Assembly: GCA_029240815.1 (NCBI GenBank)
Contig: JARDZO010000125.1
Span: 1 to 22,228, forward strand
Origin: Brevibacillus sp.
GTDB taxonomy: Bacteria; Bacillota; Bacilli; Brevibacillales; Brevibacillaceae
Direction of reading: 5' to 3'
Length of the DNA stretch: 22,228 nucleotides
In this document: in pieces, positions 1-6,600 of the stretch
How the letters are laid out: every line of letters starts with the position of its first letter
Position numbering within the stretch: the stretch's first letter is position 1
Position numbers and translations under genes: made by a program
Notes under the pieces: model-generated
Database searches by the model: none
What the model was told of the DNA's origin: nothing
The model's input: the letters and a program-made list of their open reading frames with translations, nothing else

Positions 1-175
1 TCGCCAAAATGAATTCGAGTTGTGCATTTTCTACGGGGATCACGAGCTTGCGGGAATCTTGGAGTTCTGCCGTCACCTGCAAGCCTGCTTGCTGCAAGAA
101 ATGGACAGCCTCTTCGAAGATCCGCCCTTTTGGCATGGCGATCGTCAGTTTCTGTGAGTTATCGGAAAAACCCAT
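1..175 (-). CDS. hisG: ATP phosphoribosyltransferase catalytic subunit, 5' part only
   Basis: HisG joins ATP and PRPP to form phosphoribosyl-ATP, the first step of histidine synthesis. Only the first 58 codons lie in the window; the gene continues past the left edge. The reading starts MGFSDNSQKLTIAMPKGRIF, and the LTIAMPKGR stretch is the usual HisG N-terminal strand and substrate loop. It begins only a few residues into the protein. The ATG at 175 follows an aggagg-type ribosome site lying inside the end of hisZ, with 3 bp between the hisZ stop and this ATG, so translation is probably coupled. The adjacent hisZ implies the short HisG form, which lacks its own regulatory domain and works as a HisG-HisZ hetero-oligomer. 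The missing C-terminus prevents direct confirmation of the short form. Confidence 0.93.
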   Translation of the reverse strand, partial: MGFSDNSQKLTIAMPKGRIFEEAVHFLQQAGLQVTAELQDSRKLVIPVENAQLEFILA

Positions 176-178
176 TCC

Positions 179-1354
179 TTATTCCTCCTGTTTCGTCAAA
201 CAGATGACCTTACTGTAAGGCTCTCCCTGGAGCGCCGCAGCCTCCGCCTGATTTTTTACCAGTCGAGCCACCACTACGAGTCCATCCTCTCGGAGCAACT
301 GCGCCTCCGCCAGTGCTTCCGCCCGCTGATCCTCCGTATAGCACAGGAGGACACGAGTAGCTGGTGGGCTTTCCAAGACAGGCGTCACGAGGAGCAATCG
401 ATCCATCTTGATGGCAAATCCTGTCGCCTGCGCCGGTCGTCCGAACTGTGCAAGCAAGTGATCGTATCGTCCCCCGCCCAATAGCGGTGAGCCCAAATCA
501 GCAGCATATCCTTCGAAGACTACACCTGTGTAGTAATTCAGGTTGATGATCAGATTGAAATCCAGCAACAAATCGTCCGTTACACCGTATGCCTCAAGCG
601 CCTCCCATAGAGATGCGATGGTTTCTACCGCTCGTCTCGCTTTACCGTTTTCCGTAAGAGAACGTGCCTCATCGATCTTTGCTTTGCCACCGCGCAATCT
701 CAGCAGAGCCTCGAGCCGTTCCTTTGCCTCAGTAGCGAGGTCCAGCGTGGACAACAGCTGACGGAATCCTACGAAGTCACGCTCGACCAAGTATTGGCGG
801 AACTGATTGCGTATCGCTTCGTCACAGATCCATTCCTCCAGTAAGCCATCCACAAAATCTACGTGTCCGATGGCGATCCGGAATGTCTCTACGCCAGCAG
901 CTCGTAGACAAAAAACAGCGAGTGCGATTGCTTCTGCATCCGCATCGACCGACGCGTCGCCGATCAGCTCAATGCCAGTCTGGAAAAATTCAGCGTTTCT
1001 CCCTGCTTCTTTTTCCTGAGCCCGGAACACATTTGCCTGATAGAACAAACGAATGGGCAATGGTACATCTTTATATAGAGAGGAAACCACTCGGGCAATT
1101 GGCGCGGTCATGTCCGGTCGCAATACCACGGTATGTCCCTGTTTATCCAGCAATCGAAACATCCGGTCCGTCAATGTCGCACTGGCAGATCCTACTGTGT
1201 CGTAGTACTCCAATGACGGCGTGGAGATTTCTTCGTACCCCCAACGCTCGATGCACTGGCGCAGCGACCGCTCCAAATGCCGTTGTTTTGCCAATGATTC
1301 AGGTAAAATATCCCGCATCCCCAGCGGCTTTTCAAATCCCAACGGCTTTGCCAT
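179..1354 (-). CDS. hisZ: ATP phosphoribosyltransferase regulatory subunit HisZ
   Basis: HisZ is a histidyl-tRNA-synthetase-like protein without aminoacylation activity. It binds short-form HisG and gives it activity and histidine feedback control. The 391-residue product keeps the class II synthetase core: an N-terminal KPLGMRDILPESL segment, a motif-2-like FYQANVFRAQ region followed by GRNAEFFQTGIELIG, and a motif-3-like GGGRYDHLLAQFG followed by ATGFAIKMDRLL. The length fits HisZ. An in-frame ATG at 1369 would add five residues, but the gaggga ribosome site lies between that ATG and the one at 1354, so 1354 is preferred. The gene heads a minus-strand unit running into hisG. It is separated from the upstream acyltransferase by a terminator and has its own promoter candidate. 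A true HisS is less likely given the HisG context. Confidence 0.93.
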   Translation of the reverse strand: MAKPLGFEKPLGMRDILPESLAKQRHLERSLRQCIERWGYEEISTPSLEYYDTVGSASATLTDRMFRLLDKQGHTVVLRPDMTAPIARVVSSLYKDVPLPIRLFYQANVFRAQEKEAGRNAEFFQTGIELIGDASVDADAEAIALAVFCLRAAGVETFRIAIGHVDFVDGLLEEWICDEAIRNQFRQYLVERDFVGFRQLLSTLDLATEAKERLEALLRLRGGKAKIDEARSLTENGKARRAVETIASLWEALEAYGVTDDLLLDFNLIINLNYYTGVVFEGYAADLGSPLLGGGRYDHLLAQFGRPAQATGFAIKMDRLLLVTPVLESPPATRVLLCYTEDQRAEALAEAQLLREDGLVVVARLVKNQAEAAALQGEPYSKVICLTKQEE

Positions 1355-1420
1355 CGTACTTCCCTCCATCGCATATGCTTTACTCTGCTAATATGGTAAC
1401 AAGTTAAAGTGTTATGAAGA

Positions 1421-1449
1421 AGAGTACCACGATAAGTCAGAGTGGTCAA
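1421..1449 (-). promoter_or_regulatory. Candidate sigma-A promoter of hisZ-hisG
   Basis: Read on the minus strand, TTGACC (1449-1444) is followed after 17 bp by TACTCT (1426-1421), giving 5/6 and 4/6 matches to the housekeeping boxes at ideal spacing. It sits between the upstream terminator and hisZ, leaving a leader of about 60 nt. I see no T-box elements in this leader. Confidence 0.5.
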
Positions 1450-1495
1450 CACAGATGAGAATAGTCGGAAAATTCTTTGCCCATCCCATTTCAAC

Positions 1496-1534
1496 CAAAA
1501 AGAGTGCCCGCACGCGAAGCAGCAGACACCCTCT
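1496..1534 (-). terminator. Intrinsic terminator after the hprK-acyltransferase unit
   Basis: On the minus strand, agag(gg)tgtctgc can pair with gcgggcactct across a short loop, with a two-base bulge and some G-U pairs. It is followed directly by a run of T. It lies 30 bp past the acyltransferase stop codon and separates that gene from hisZ. Confidence 0.6.
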
Positions 1535-1563
1535 AGTATGACCATTTCTATTCTTTTATCGTG

Positions 1564-2070
1564 CTATTCCTGTTCATCTCCCGTAGCATTCCCGCTACGG
1601 ATCACCTGCATCGGATTTCCTCCTACAAACGCACCTGGAGGCACATCCTTATGGACGACAGTCCCGGCAGCCACGATGGCTCCTTTGCCGATTGTCACGC
1701 CTGGCAAAATCGTGGAGTTCGCTCCGACCAGCACATCATCCTCAATGCGAACCTCTCCCAACCGGTATTCCTCGACCAAGTATTCATGGGCGAGAATCGT
1801 TGTATTGTACCCAATCACACAGTTGCGGCCAATCTTGATAAACTCAGGAAACATTATATCCATCATGACCATCAAGGCCACCGCACTGTGTTGCCCCACT
1901 TCCATTCGCAGGAAAGTACGATAGAGCCAGTTTTTCCAAGAGAGGAATGGCGTATATCGCGCCAATTGAATCACAATAAAGTTCTTCATGACTTTCCAAA
2001 AGCTCACCGTCTGATAGAGCTGCCACAGTGGATTCGCCCCATGGACGGGATAACGCGTCGTATTTCTCAT
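1564..2070 (-). CDS. Hexapeptide-repeat acyltransferase, YvoF-like
   Basis: This 168-residue protein belongs to the left-handed beta-helix (hexapeptide) acyltransferase superfamily, which usually acetylates sugars or similar small molecules with acetyl-CoA. The helix-forming repeats run from about residue 75 to 155 in the IGRNCVIGYN, VRIEDDVLVGANSTILPG and VTIGKGAIVAAGTVV segments. It ends with the GAFVGGNPMQVIRSG closing motif typical of maltose/galactoside acetyltransferase relatives. About 70 N-terminal residues are helical and less typical. The ATG at 2070 has an aaggag site 8 bp upstream. The gene follows hprK by 21 bp and precedes hisZ, the same relative order as yvoF near hprK and hisZ in Bacillus subtilis. 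The substrate cannot be read from the sequence. Confidence 0.85.
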   Translation of the reverse strand: MRNTTRYPVHGANPLWQLYQTVSFWKVMKNFIVIQLARYTPFLSWKNWLYRTFLRMEVGQHSAVALMVMMDIMFPEFIKIGRNCVIGYNTTILAHEYLVEEYRLGEVRIEDDVLVGANSTILPGVTIGKGAIVAAGTVVHKDVPPGAFVGGNPMQVIRSGNATGDEQE

Positions 2071-2091
2071 GAGTAGTCTCCTTCTTCCCGA

Positions 2092-3027
2092 TTACAAGTC
2101 GGAATCTGCATCTTCGAGGATGGCATCCGACTGCTTGCGGGAGAAGTGAACCGCGGCATTATACCCCATCCGTTTCAAGCGGAAGTTCATCGCTGCCACC
2201 TCGATGATGACCGCCAAGTTTCGGCCAGGACGAACGGGAACGGTAAGAATCGGGATATCCGTATCCATGATCTTGAGCGTTTCTTCATCTAAGCCGAGTC
2301 GCTCATACATTTTCTGAGGTTCCCACAGCTCCAGCTGTACAACCATCTCAATGTTTTTCAAATTGCGCACAGCACCGGCTCCGAACATCGTCATGACGTT
2401 GATGATACCCACACCGCGAATCTCCAGCAAATGCTGAATCAGCTCAGGCGCACTACCACTCAGCTGCCCTGCCTGCGTCTGCCGAATTTCGACTGCGTCA
2501 TCAGCTACCAAGCGATGTCCACGCTTCACCAGCTCCAAGGCGGCCTCACTCTTTCCGATCCCGCTGGAACCCATGATCAGTACACCCACACCATAGATAT
2601 CTGTTAAAACACCGTGGATCGTTGTGGTCGGTGCCAGTCGATTTTCGAGAAAGTTGGTCATTTTGCCGACCAAGGTCGTCGTGGCTAAAGGCGACTGAAG
2701 AACGGGAACTCCGCGCTCATTCGATATCTCTATCATTTCGTCCGGTACGGGCTGATTGCGAGTCACACAAAAGCACGGCGTCTGACCTTGCATGAGGAAG
2801 TTCATCCGTTCGAGACGCTTCTCGCGATTCAACGTTTGAAAGAAGTTGATTTCCGTCAATCCAAAGAGCTGGATTCTTTCGTCTGCATAATACGAATAGT
2901 AACCAGCCAATTGCAAACCAGGTCTGCTCAAGTCGGTTACGGTAATTTCTCGTCCCAAGCCTTCTTCGCCACTGAGGATGGACATGTTGAAATGATCGGC
3001 GAGATGACTGACATTGGTCTTGCGCAT
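2092..3027 (-). CDS. hprK: HPr kinase/phosphorylase
   Basis: HprK phosphorylates Ser46 of HPr (and Crh) when glycolytic intermediates are high, and removes the phosphate when inorganic phosphate rises. It thereby sets carbon catabolite repression through CcpA. The 311-residue length matches the family (about 310). The N-terminal domain carries a [13 protein letters not shown] segment (about 35-47). The C-terminal kinase domain has the P-loop GSSGIGKS (153-160), the acidic VADDAVE segment (about 174-180) and the HprK signature [11 protein letters not shown] (201-211). The open frame extends to 3144, but the ATG at 3027 is preceded by an agggggaa ribosome site and begins [13 protein letters not shown], in line with the family. 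Unlike the B. subtilis cluster as I recall it, no lgt or ppaX lies between hprK and the acyltransferase. Confidence 0.96.
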   Translation of the reverse strand: MRKTNVSHLADHFNMSILSGEEGLGREITVTDLSRPGLQLAGYYSYYADERIQLFGLTEINFFQTLNREKRLERMNFLMQGQTPCFCVTRNQPVPDEMIEISNERGVPVLQSPLATTTLVGKMTNFLENRLAPTTTIHGVLTDIYGVGVLIMGSSGIGKSEAALELVKRGHRLVADDAVEIRQTQAGQLSGSAPELIQHLLEIRGVGIINVMTMFGAGAVRNLKNIEMVVQLELWEPQKMYERLGLDEETLKIMDTDIPILTVPVRPGRNLAVIIEVAAMNFRLKRMGYNAAVHFSRKQSDAILEDADSDL

Positions 3028-3072
3028 GAGATTCCCCCTAACTTGGGATTTCCGTCCCGTTTGTGTACCCCT

Positions 3073-3102
3073 ATTGTAACGAAAGCGCCCTATCGGCGAC
3101 AA
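3073..3102 (-). promoter_or_regulatory. Candidate sigma-A promoter of hprK
   Basis: On the minus strand, TTGTCG (3102-3097) and TACAAT (3078-3073) are separated by 18 bp. The leader before the hprK ATG is about 40 nt. The -10 box is strong and the -35 box moderate. Confidence 0.5.
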
Positions 3103-3146
3103 CCATTGGGCATGGAATCCTGCGAGAAGAAATTGTCGTATCATTT

Positions 3147-3181
3147 ACATTTTTCATGTTATTTCTTAAGATAGAAAATGT
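3147..3181. repeat. Inverted repeat in the hprK/agr divergent region
   Basis: ACATTTT (3147-3153) is mirrored by AAAATGT (3175-3181) with a 21-bp gap. It lies just upstream of the candidate promoter of the agr-like operon. It could be an operator, but the arms are short and AT-rich, so chance is possible. Confidence 0.3.
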
Positions 3182-3182
3182 A

Positions 3183-3211
3183 TTGGTCTCAGGCGCTACA
3201 TAGGTTACAGT
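3183..3211 (+). promoter_or_regulatory. Weak promoter candidate of the agr-like operon
   Basis: TTGGTC (3183-3188) and TACAGT (3206-3211) have exact 17-bp spacing, but the boxes match consensus only 3/6 and 4/6. A weak promoter would suit an activator-dependent or autoinduced operon. A TTGACA at 3218-3223 has no convincing -10 partner. Confidence 0.3.
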
Positions 3212-3262
3212 AAATTTGACATCATTCGCGCTCCGAATTTCGGACTGAGGGGAGGCAACACC

Positions 3263-4606
3263 TTGGATTTCCTACTTCGCTTTGTTCTCGTGGACATACC
3301 CGAAGCCTTCTTACTACTTACTATTGGTTTGGCCATGTTCAACCACTCGGTTTTCGAAAAAAAGAAACAAGCGTTCTTTTTCAGTATTCTCTTTTCGATG
3401 GCCGGTGAAATACTCTCGTTTTTGGATGTTCCCTATCAACCTAAAGTTTTGCTAATGTTCTTATTAACTGCCTTGATCATTTTATTTCTCTATCGCTATA
3501 ACATTTTAAAGTCTGTCTTCATAGGCATGACTTCCATTTGTTCCATGATCATATCTGAATCCGTTGTGATCATGATCTTCAACAGTCAGCAGATTTATTT
3601 TGAACAAATGCTCTCCACGACCATGCAGACGATTACGATTCGTGCTCTTTATTTAGGGATTTTTGTACTGATTGCCATTATCTTGCGGCTCACCAAATTC
3701 GACATTCAACGTTTGCTGCCACAGAATCGGTATAACCGTTATCTGTTTTTACTCGTTTTAGTGGGTAGTGTTGAGTTTCTCTTGATCTTATTTTTGAATA
3801 CATCTTTTTTCTTGCGTGAAAACAACACCGAGTTCATTTTAGTATATTCGCCTAAGTTCCAATTACTGTTTCAGCTATTAATTCTTGCCCTTTTTATTGT
3901 AATTGTAATCTTGTTCCGCATTTATCTCAATTTGACGATCAATCGCGTGGAAGAGGAGACCGGTACTCCCTATTTAAATAGCATCCATGATTTAGTGACC
4001 GCGATCCGTTCCATCAAACACGATTCTTTAAATCATTACACCGCGATCAATGGCTTTCTGAAAAAAGGATATGTTGACTTGGCAAAAGAGTATGTGGAGC
4101 AGCTGTTGCAAGAAACCGTCACGGTAGAAAAGTCTGTCGACTCAAGCTCACAAGTACTGGAGAGCATCAAAAACCCGGCAGTCTCCTCTCTTCTCCAGTC
4201 AAAAATGGAAGTATGTCTGGCGGAACGAATCGCACTTTCCATGAATATCAAGACCGTCAGTCAATTCTCCCAAATCAAAACGTACGATCTGATCAAGGTT
4301 CTAGGTAATCTATTCGATAATGCCATTCGAGCTACATCTTATGAACTGGAAGAAAACAGATTTATTCGCTTGGAATGGGGGCAATCCGAGGGCGAGCATT
4401 ACCTGATGATTGAAAACAGTGGGCCAACCATTCCAAAGGACAAGCTGCCCGGAATTTTCCAACCAGGTTACACCACCAAAAAAGGGGGAGAAGGCGGCTT
4501 GGGCTTGGTCATCGTTAAAACGGTTACCGATCGTTATGGTGGCAGAATCCATGTACGATCAGAAGAGGGTGTAACCAGTTTTCGGATTTCCTTTCTTAGT
4601 CGGTAA
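3263..4606 (+). CDS. AgrC-like GHKL-type membrane sensor histidine kinase
   Basis: This 447-residue protein should sit in the membrane and autophosphorylate on histidine in response to a signal, most likely the peptide encoded downstream. About six or seven hydrophobic segments span residues 5-25, 37-55, 62-78, 84-106, 124-142, 159-179 and 199-221. The H-box reads RSIKHDSLNHYTAINGFL with the likely phosphoacceptor at His253, as in AgrC/Spo0B-like dimerisation domains. The GHKL ATPase domain shows the N-box VLGNLFDNAIRA (346-357) and a G-box GGEGGLGLVIVK (408-419). Translation probably starts at the TTG at 3263, seven bases after a ggggagg site; no better start is visible. It leads a three-gene unit with agrB-like and agrD-like genes. 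No response regulator gene is nearby. The transmembrane half looks AT-richer than the flanking housekeeping genes. Confidence 0.88.
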   Translation: MDFLLRFVLVDIPEAFLLLTIGLAMFNHSVFEKKKQAFFFSILFSMAGEILSFLDVPYQPKVLLMFLLTALIILFLYRYNILKSVFIGMTSICSMIISESVVIMIFNSQQIYFEQMLSTTMQTITIRALYLGIFVLIAIILRLTKFDIQRLLPQNRYNRYLFLLVLVGSVEFLLILFLNTSFFLRENNTEFILVYSPKFQLLFQLLILALFIVIVILFRIYLNLTINRVEEETGTPYLNSIHDLVTAIRSIKHDSLNHYTAINGFLKKGYVDLAKEYVEQLLQETVTVEKSVDSSSQVLESIKNPAVSSLLQSKMEVCLAERIALSMNIKTVSQFSQIKTYDLIKVLGNLFDNAIRATSYELEENRFIRLEWGQSEGEHYLMIENSGPTIPKDKLPGIFQPGYTTKKGGEGGLGLVIVKTVTDRYGGRIHVRSEEGVTSFRISFLSR

Positions 4607-4639
4607 CGTAATAGGCACTATCCGTTGGGAGGCCAAAGC

Positions 4640-5239
4640 ATGACTTGGACGGAAAAAGTATCGATGCGGCTGGCGAAACGGTTAAAGACAGAAGATACGA
4701 CCTACTCCGTGGGACAGCTCGCACACGGCATTGAAATCTTTATGCTCAACATCATAAGCGGCTTGGCACTCATCATTGTTTCAGTAATTTTTCAGTTATT
4801 CAAAGAGGTAATGCTTCTGTGTTGCCTCTTTTTCTTGCACCGTCTAGTAACCGGCGGGGTACATTTACGAAATCCATGGACTTGCCTTCTCGCTACTCTC
4901 TCCCTGATGATGGCAGGGGGTTATCTAGTAAAACACTTGCCTGTGCTTCCAGCTCCGTACGCTCAATTGTTAGTGTTTGTTGGCGTAGGATTCGCGTACG
5001 TGATCAACTATCGGCACGCACCTGCTGCACATACCTACTCTCCTACATACCCTGCCATCCAGCGCAGAAATAGATTCATCGTCCTATGTATGCTAGCAGC
5101 AGGTTGCACAATTTCTATTATTTTGGTAGGATATACCTATCAACTCTCCATGACTTATACATTAGCAGTTCTCTTGCAATCCGTTCTTCTCATGCCAAGT
5201 TCATTCCGACTAGTTTCACGATTGGAAAAAACATTTTGA
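4640..5239 (+). CDS. agrB: AgrB-like membrane endopeptidase for a cyclic peptide autoinducer
   Basis: AgrB proteins cut the C-terminal tail from the AgrD pro-peptide and help form the cyclic (thio)lactone. The 199-residue product has the expected catalytic pair, His75 and Cys82 in GGVHLRNPWTC, with the His-to-Cys distance of seven residues known from staphylococcal AgrB (His77/Cys84). Hydrophobic segments follow at about 37-65, 83-100, 105-125, 145-165 and 170-185. The N-terminus (about 1-30) is amphipathic and basic. An upstream TTG at 4625 overlaps the ribosome site gggagg, so the ATG at 4640, seven bases after that site, is the better start. The gene lies 33 bp after the kinase and 14 bp before the pro-peptide, so the order here is kinase, protease, peptide rather than the staphylococcal order. 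Confidence 0.88.
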   Translation: MTWTEKVSMRLAKRLKTEDTTYSVGQLAHGIEIFMLNIISGLALIIVSVIFQLFKEVMLLCCLFFLHRLVTGGVHLRNPWTCLLATLSLMMAGGYLVKHLPVLPAPYAQLLVFVGVGFAYVINYRHAPAAHTYSPTYPAIQRRNRFIVLCMLAAGCTISIILVGYTYQLSMTYTLAVLLQSVLLMPSSFRLVSRLEKTF

Positions 5240-5253
5240 GAGGGTGATTGTCA

Positions 5254-5400
5254 GTGAAGAAATTTCAGATTATTCTTAGTGGATTCTTTGCTCTCCTGTC
5301 TACATTAAACATCTCCGGTATTTTAAAGGGAGGACTTCTTTATGAGCCAGTTCCGCCCCATCTCCGTGAAGAAAACAATCATGTAAACGTCAATGAATAG
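5254..5400 (+). CDS. AgrD-like autoinducer pro-peptide (48 aa) without cysteine
   Basis: This short gene has a GTG start at 5254 with a gagaggg ribosome site about 8 bp upstream, and a TAG at 5398-5400. The product has a basic start (MKKF), a hydrophobic or amphipathic stretch to about residue 24, a short Gly/Leu-rich core ending at Tyr30, and an acidic, proline-rich tail starting EPVPPHLREE. That layout matches AgrD: N-terminal membrane helix, signal core, charged recognition tail with a P-x-x-L-like motif. Position directly after agrB and before a strong terminator supports the call. The odd point is that no cysteine exists anywhere. The nearest possible nucleophile is Ser21, which would give a lactone ring of about nine or ten residues if cleavage occurs near Leu29-Tyr30. 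The mature peptide is therefore uncertain. Confidence 0.75.
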   Translation: MKKFQIILSGFFALLSTLNISGILKGGLLYEPVPPHLREENNHVNVNE

Positions 5401-5424
5401 CTAAGACGCATTTGCTTTTATATT

Positions 5425-5464
5425 AAAAACCCGCGACCTCTATCCAACGAGAGCCGCGGGTTTT
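5425..5464. terminator. Bidirectional intrinsic terminator between the agr-like operon and the yvlD-like gene
   Basis: A strong stem with acccgcg on the left and cgcgggt on the right is extended by a run of A on the left and T on the right. It can end transcription from the peptide gene on the plus strand, 24 bp after its stop. It can also end the YvlD-like gene on the minus strand, 13 bp after its stop. Confidence 0.9.
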
Positions 5465-5477
5465 CTTTGTTCGTTTT

Positions 5478-5840
5478 CTACTTCTTTGTCTTACTGAATA
5501 CCAAATCAATCAACCAGCCAAACAAACTCATGAGGGCCGAGGCTATAATCACGATCCCGATATTATCTGGCCATGGGCCTACTTCAAAGCCATTGATGAA
5601 AAACGCCGTCAACGAGAATGTAATCGCGTTGATCACGAACCAGAAAAGTCCCAGCGTCAAAATACTCAGCGGTAGCGTGAATAACGTCAACACCGGGCGA
5701 ATCAACGTATTGACGATACCCAGAATCAGGGCTGCCCATACAGCTACGCCAAAGCTGGAGACTTGAATGGACTGAAACCAGTTACTGATCAAAATCAAGG
5801 CTGCACCGTTTAATAGCAGCTTGATAATCCACCGGATCAT
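5478..5840 (-). CDS. Four-helix membrane protein, YvlD / phage-holin-IV-like family
   Basis: This 120-residue, almost wholly hydrophobic protein has about four membrane segments near residues 4-22, 27-50, 54-80 and 88-115. The pattern MIRWIIKLLLNGAALILIS, GIVNTLIRPVLTLFTLPLS and LGLFWFVINAITF is typical of the small YvlD-type membrane proteins annotated as phage holin family IV. In B. subtilis YvlD belongs to an envelope-stress-linked operon, but its biochemical role is unknown and I see no stress promoter here. The open frame extends upstream to 5906, overlapping the HD gene. The ATG at 5840, preceded by ggggag, gives the family N-terminus and is preferred. It follows the HD gene by 35 bp and is probably co-transcribed with it. 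Confidence 0.85.
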   Translation of the reverse strand: MIRWIIKLLLNGAALILISNWFQSIQVSSFGVAVWAALILGIVNTLIRPVLTLFTLPLSILTLGLFWFVINAITFSLTAFFINGFEVGPWPDNIGIVIIASALMSLFGWLIDLVFSKTKK

Positions 5841-5875
5841 GCACTTCTCCCCTTTCCAAGGTTGTTCTCTTGTTC

Positions 5876-6505
5876 TTATCGGTTGCCATACACTTCTTCT
5901 TTCCACTGTTCAAAAAACTGTACCATGAATTGATGCCGTTCTTCGGCAATTTGCTGTGCGGTTTTCGTAAACAACCTGCCTTTGATACGTTGCAGCTTCC
6001 ATTCATACTCTTTTAAGGGAGTATGCTGTTCTGCCTGATCGGATTGAATCGGTTGACCCAGTACACCTGAATAGGCGAAAGCACGCGTTACCCCGATCGC
6101 CCCAATCGAGTCGAGCTTATCAGCGTCAAACAAGATCTTCTCCTCCAGAGTAGCAGGTGGCCGATCCTTGCGAAAGCGATGAGCCAGAATGGCACGCTGA
6201 ACAAGCTCAATCTGATCGTCTGCCAGGCCCTCTTCACACAACAGCGCACCCGCCAAGCGAGCACTGATCTCTGCGTGGCACTCGCCTGTCCGACGCTCCT
6301 CTGCCCTGCCGATATCATGTAGCAGCGCAGCCAGGCCCAAAATCGTCATATCCGCGCCTTCCTCTTGCCCGATCCGTTCACACATCGCCATCACCCGCAG
6401 GTTATGCTGCCAATCGTGAGCCGGGTCCTGTCCGTCAAAAAGGCCTCGCGCCACTTCGACCAACCGCTGTGGCAACCGCGCGAGGATAGCCGTGATATAG
6501 TCCAT
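5876..6505 (-). CDS. HD-domain metal-dependent hydrolase, YpgQ/YedJ-like
   Basis: This 209-residue protein has the HD phosphohydrolase signature: His34 in DWQHNLRV, His63-Asp64 in LLHDIG, and a later conserved Asp in FDADKLDSIGAIG (about 127-135). The last segment is characteristic of the YpgQ/YedJ branch rather than of dGTPases or RelA-type enzymes. YpgQ of B. subtilis has been described as a pyrophosphohydrolase acting on nucleotides; the substrate here is inferred only. The ATG at 6505 has a gagggga-type ribosome site. It lies 95 bp after uvrA on the same strand, with a hairpin but no clear promoter between, so it may depend on readthrough from uvrBA. Confidence 0.85.
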   Translation of the reverse strand: MDYITAILARLPQRLVEVARGLFDGQDPAHDWQHNLRVMAMCERIGQEEGADMTILGLAALLHDIGRAEERRTGECHAEISARLAGALLCEEGLADDQIELVQRAILAHRFRKDRPPATLEEKILFDADKLDSIGAIGVTRAFAYSGVLGQPIQSDQAEQHTPLKEYEWKLQRIKGRLFTKTAQQIAEERHQFMVQFFEQWKEEVYGNR

Positions 6506-6548
6506 CGATAAGCACTCCCCTCAACACCAATTGCTTTTTTCTATGGCA

Positions 6549-6581
6549 AGAGGGGCGCTTCCCGATCGAGACCGCCCCTCT
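6549..6581. terminator. Stem-loop after uvrA lacking a T-tract
   Basis: Nine perfect pairs, agaggggcg (6549-6557) with cgcccctct (6573-6581), enclose a 15-base loop 20 bp beyond the uvrA stop. Neither strand shows the run of T expected of an intrinsic terminator. It may be a weak terminator or an mRNA-end stabiliser, leaving transcription into the HD gene possible. Confidence 0.45.
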
Positions 6582-6600
6582 CTGACTACCCTATTCATTC

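Noticed and set aside
1355..1563. Possible T-box or histidine leader before hisZ
   Set aside because: No T-box sequence or antiterminator was found; the hairpin present is explained as the terminator of the preceding gene, followed by a promoter.
3028..3144. Longer N-terminus of HprK starting at 3144
   Set aside because: The extra 39 residues contain the candidate hprK promoter and leader; the ATG at 3027 has the ribosome site and family length.
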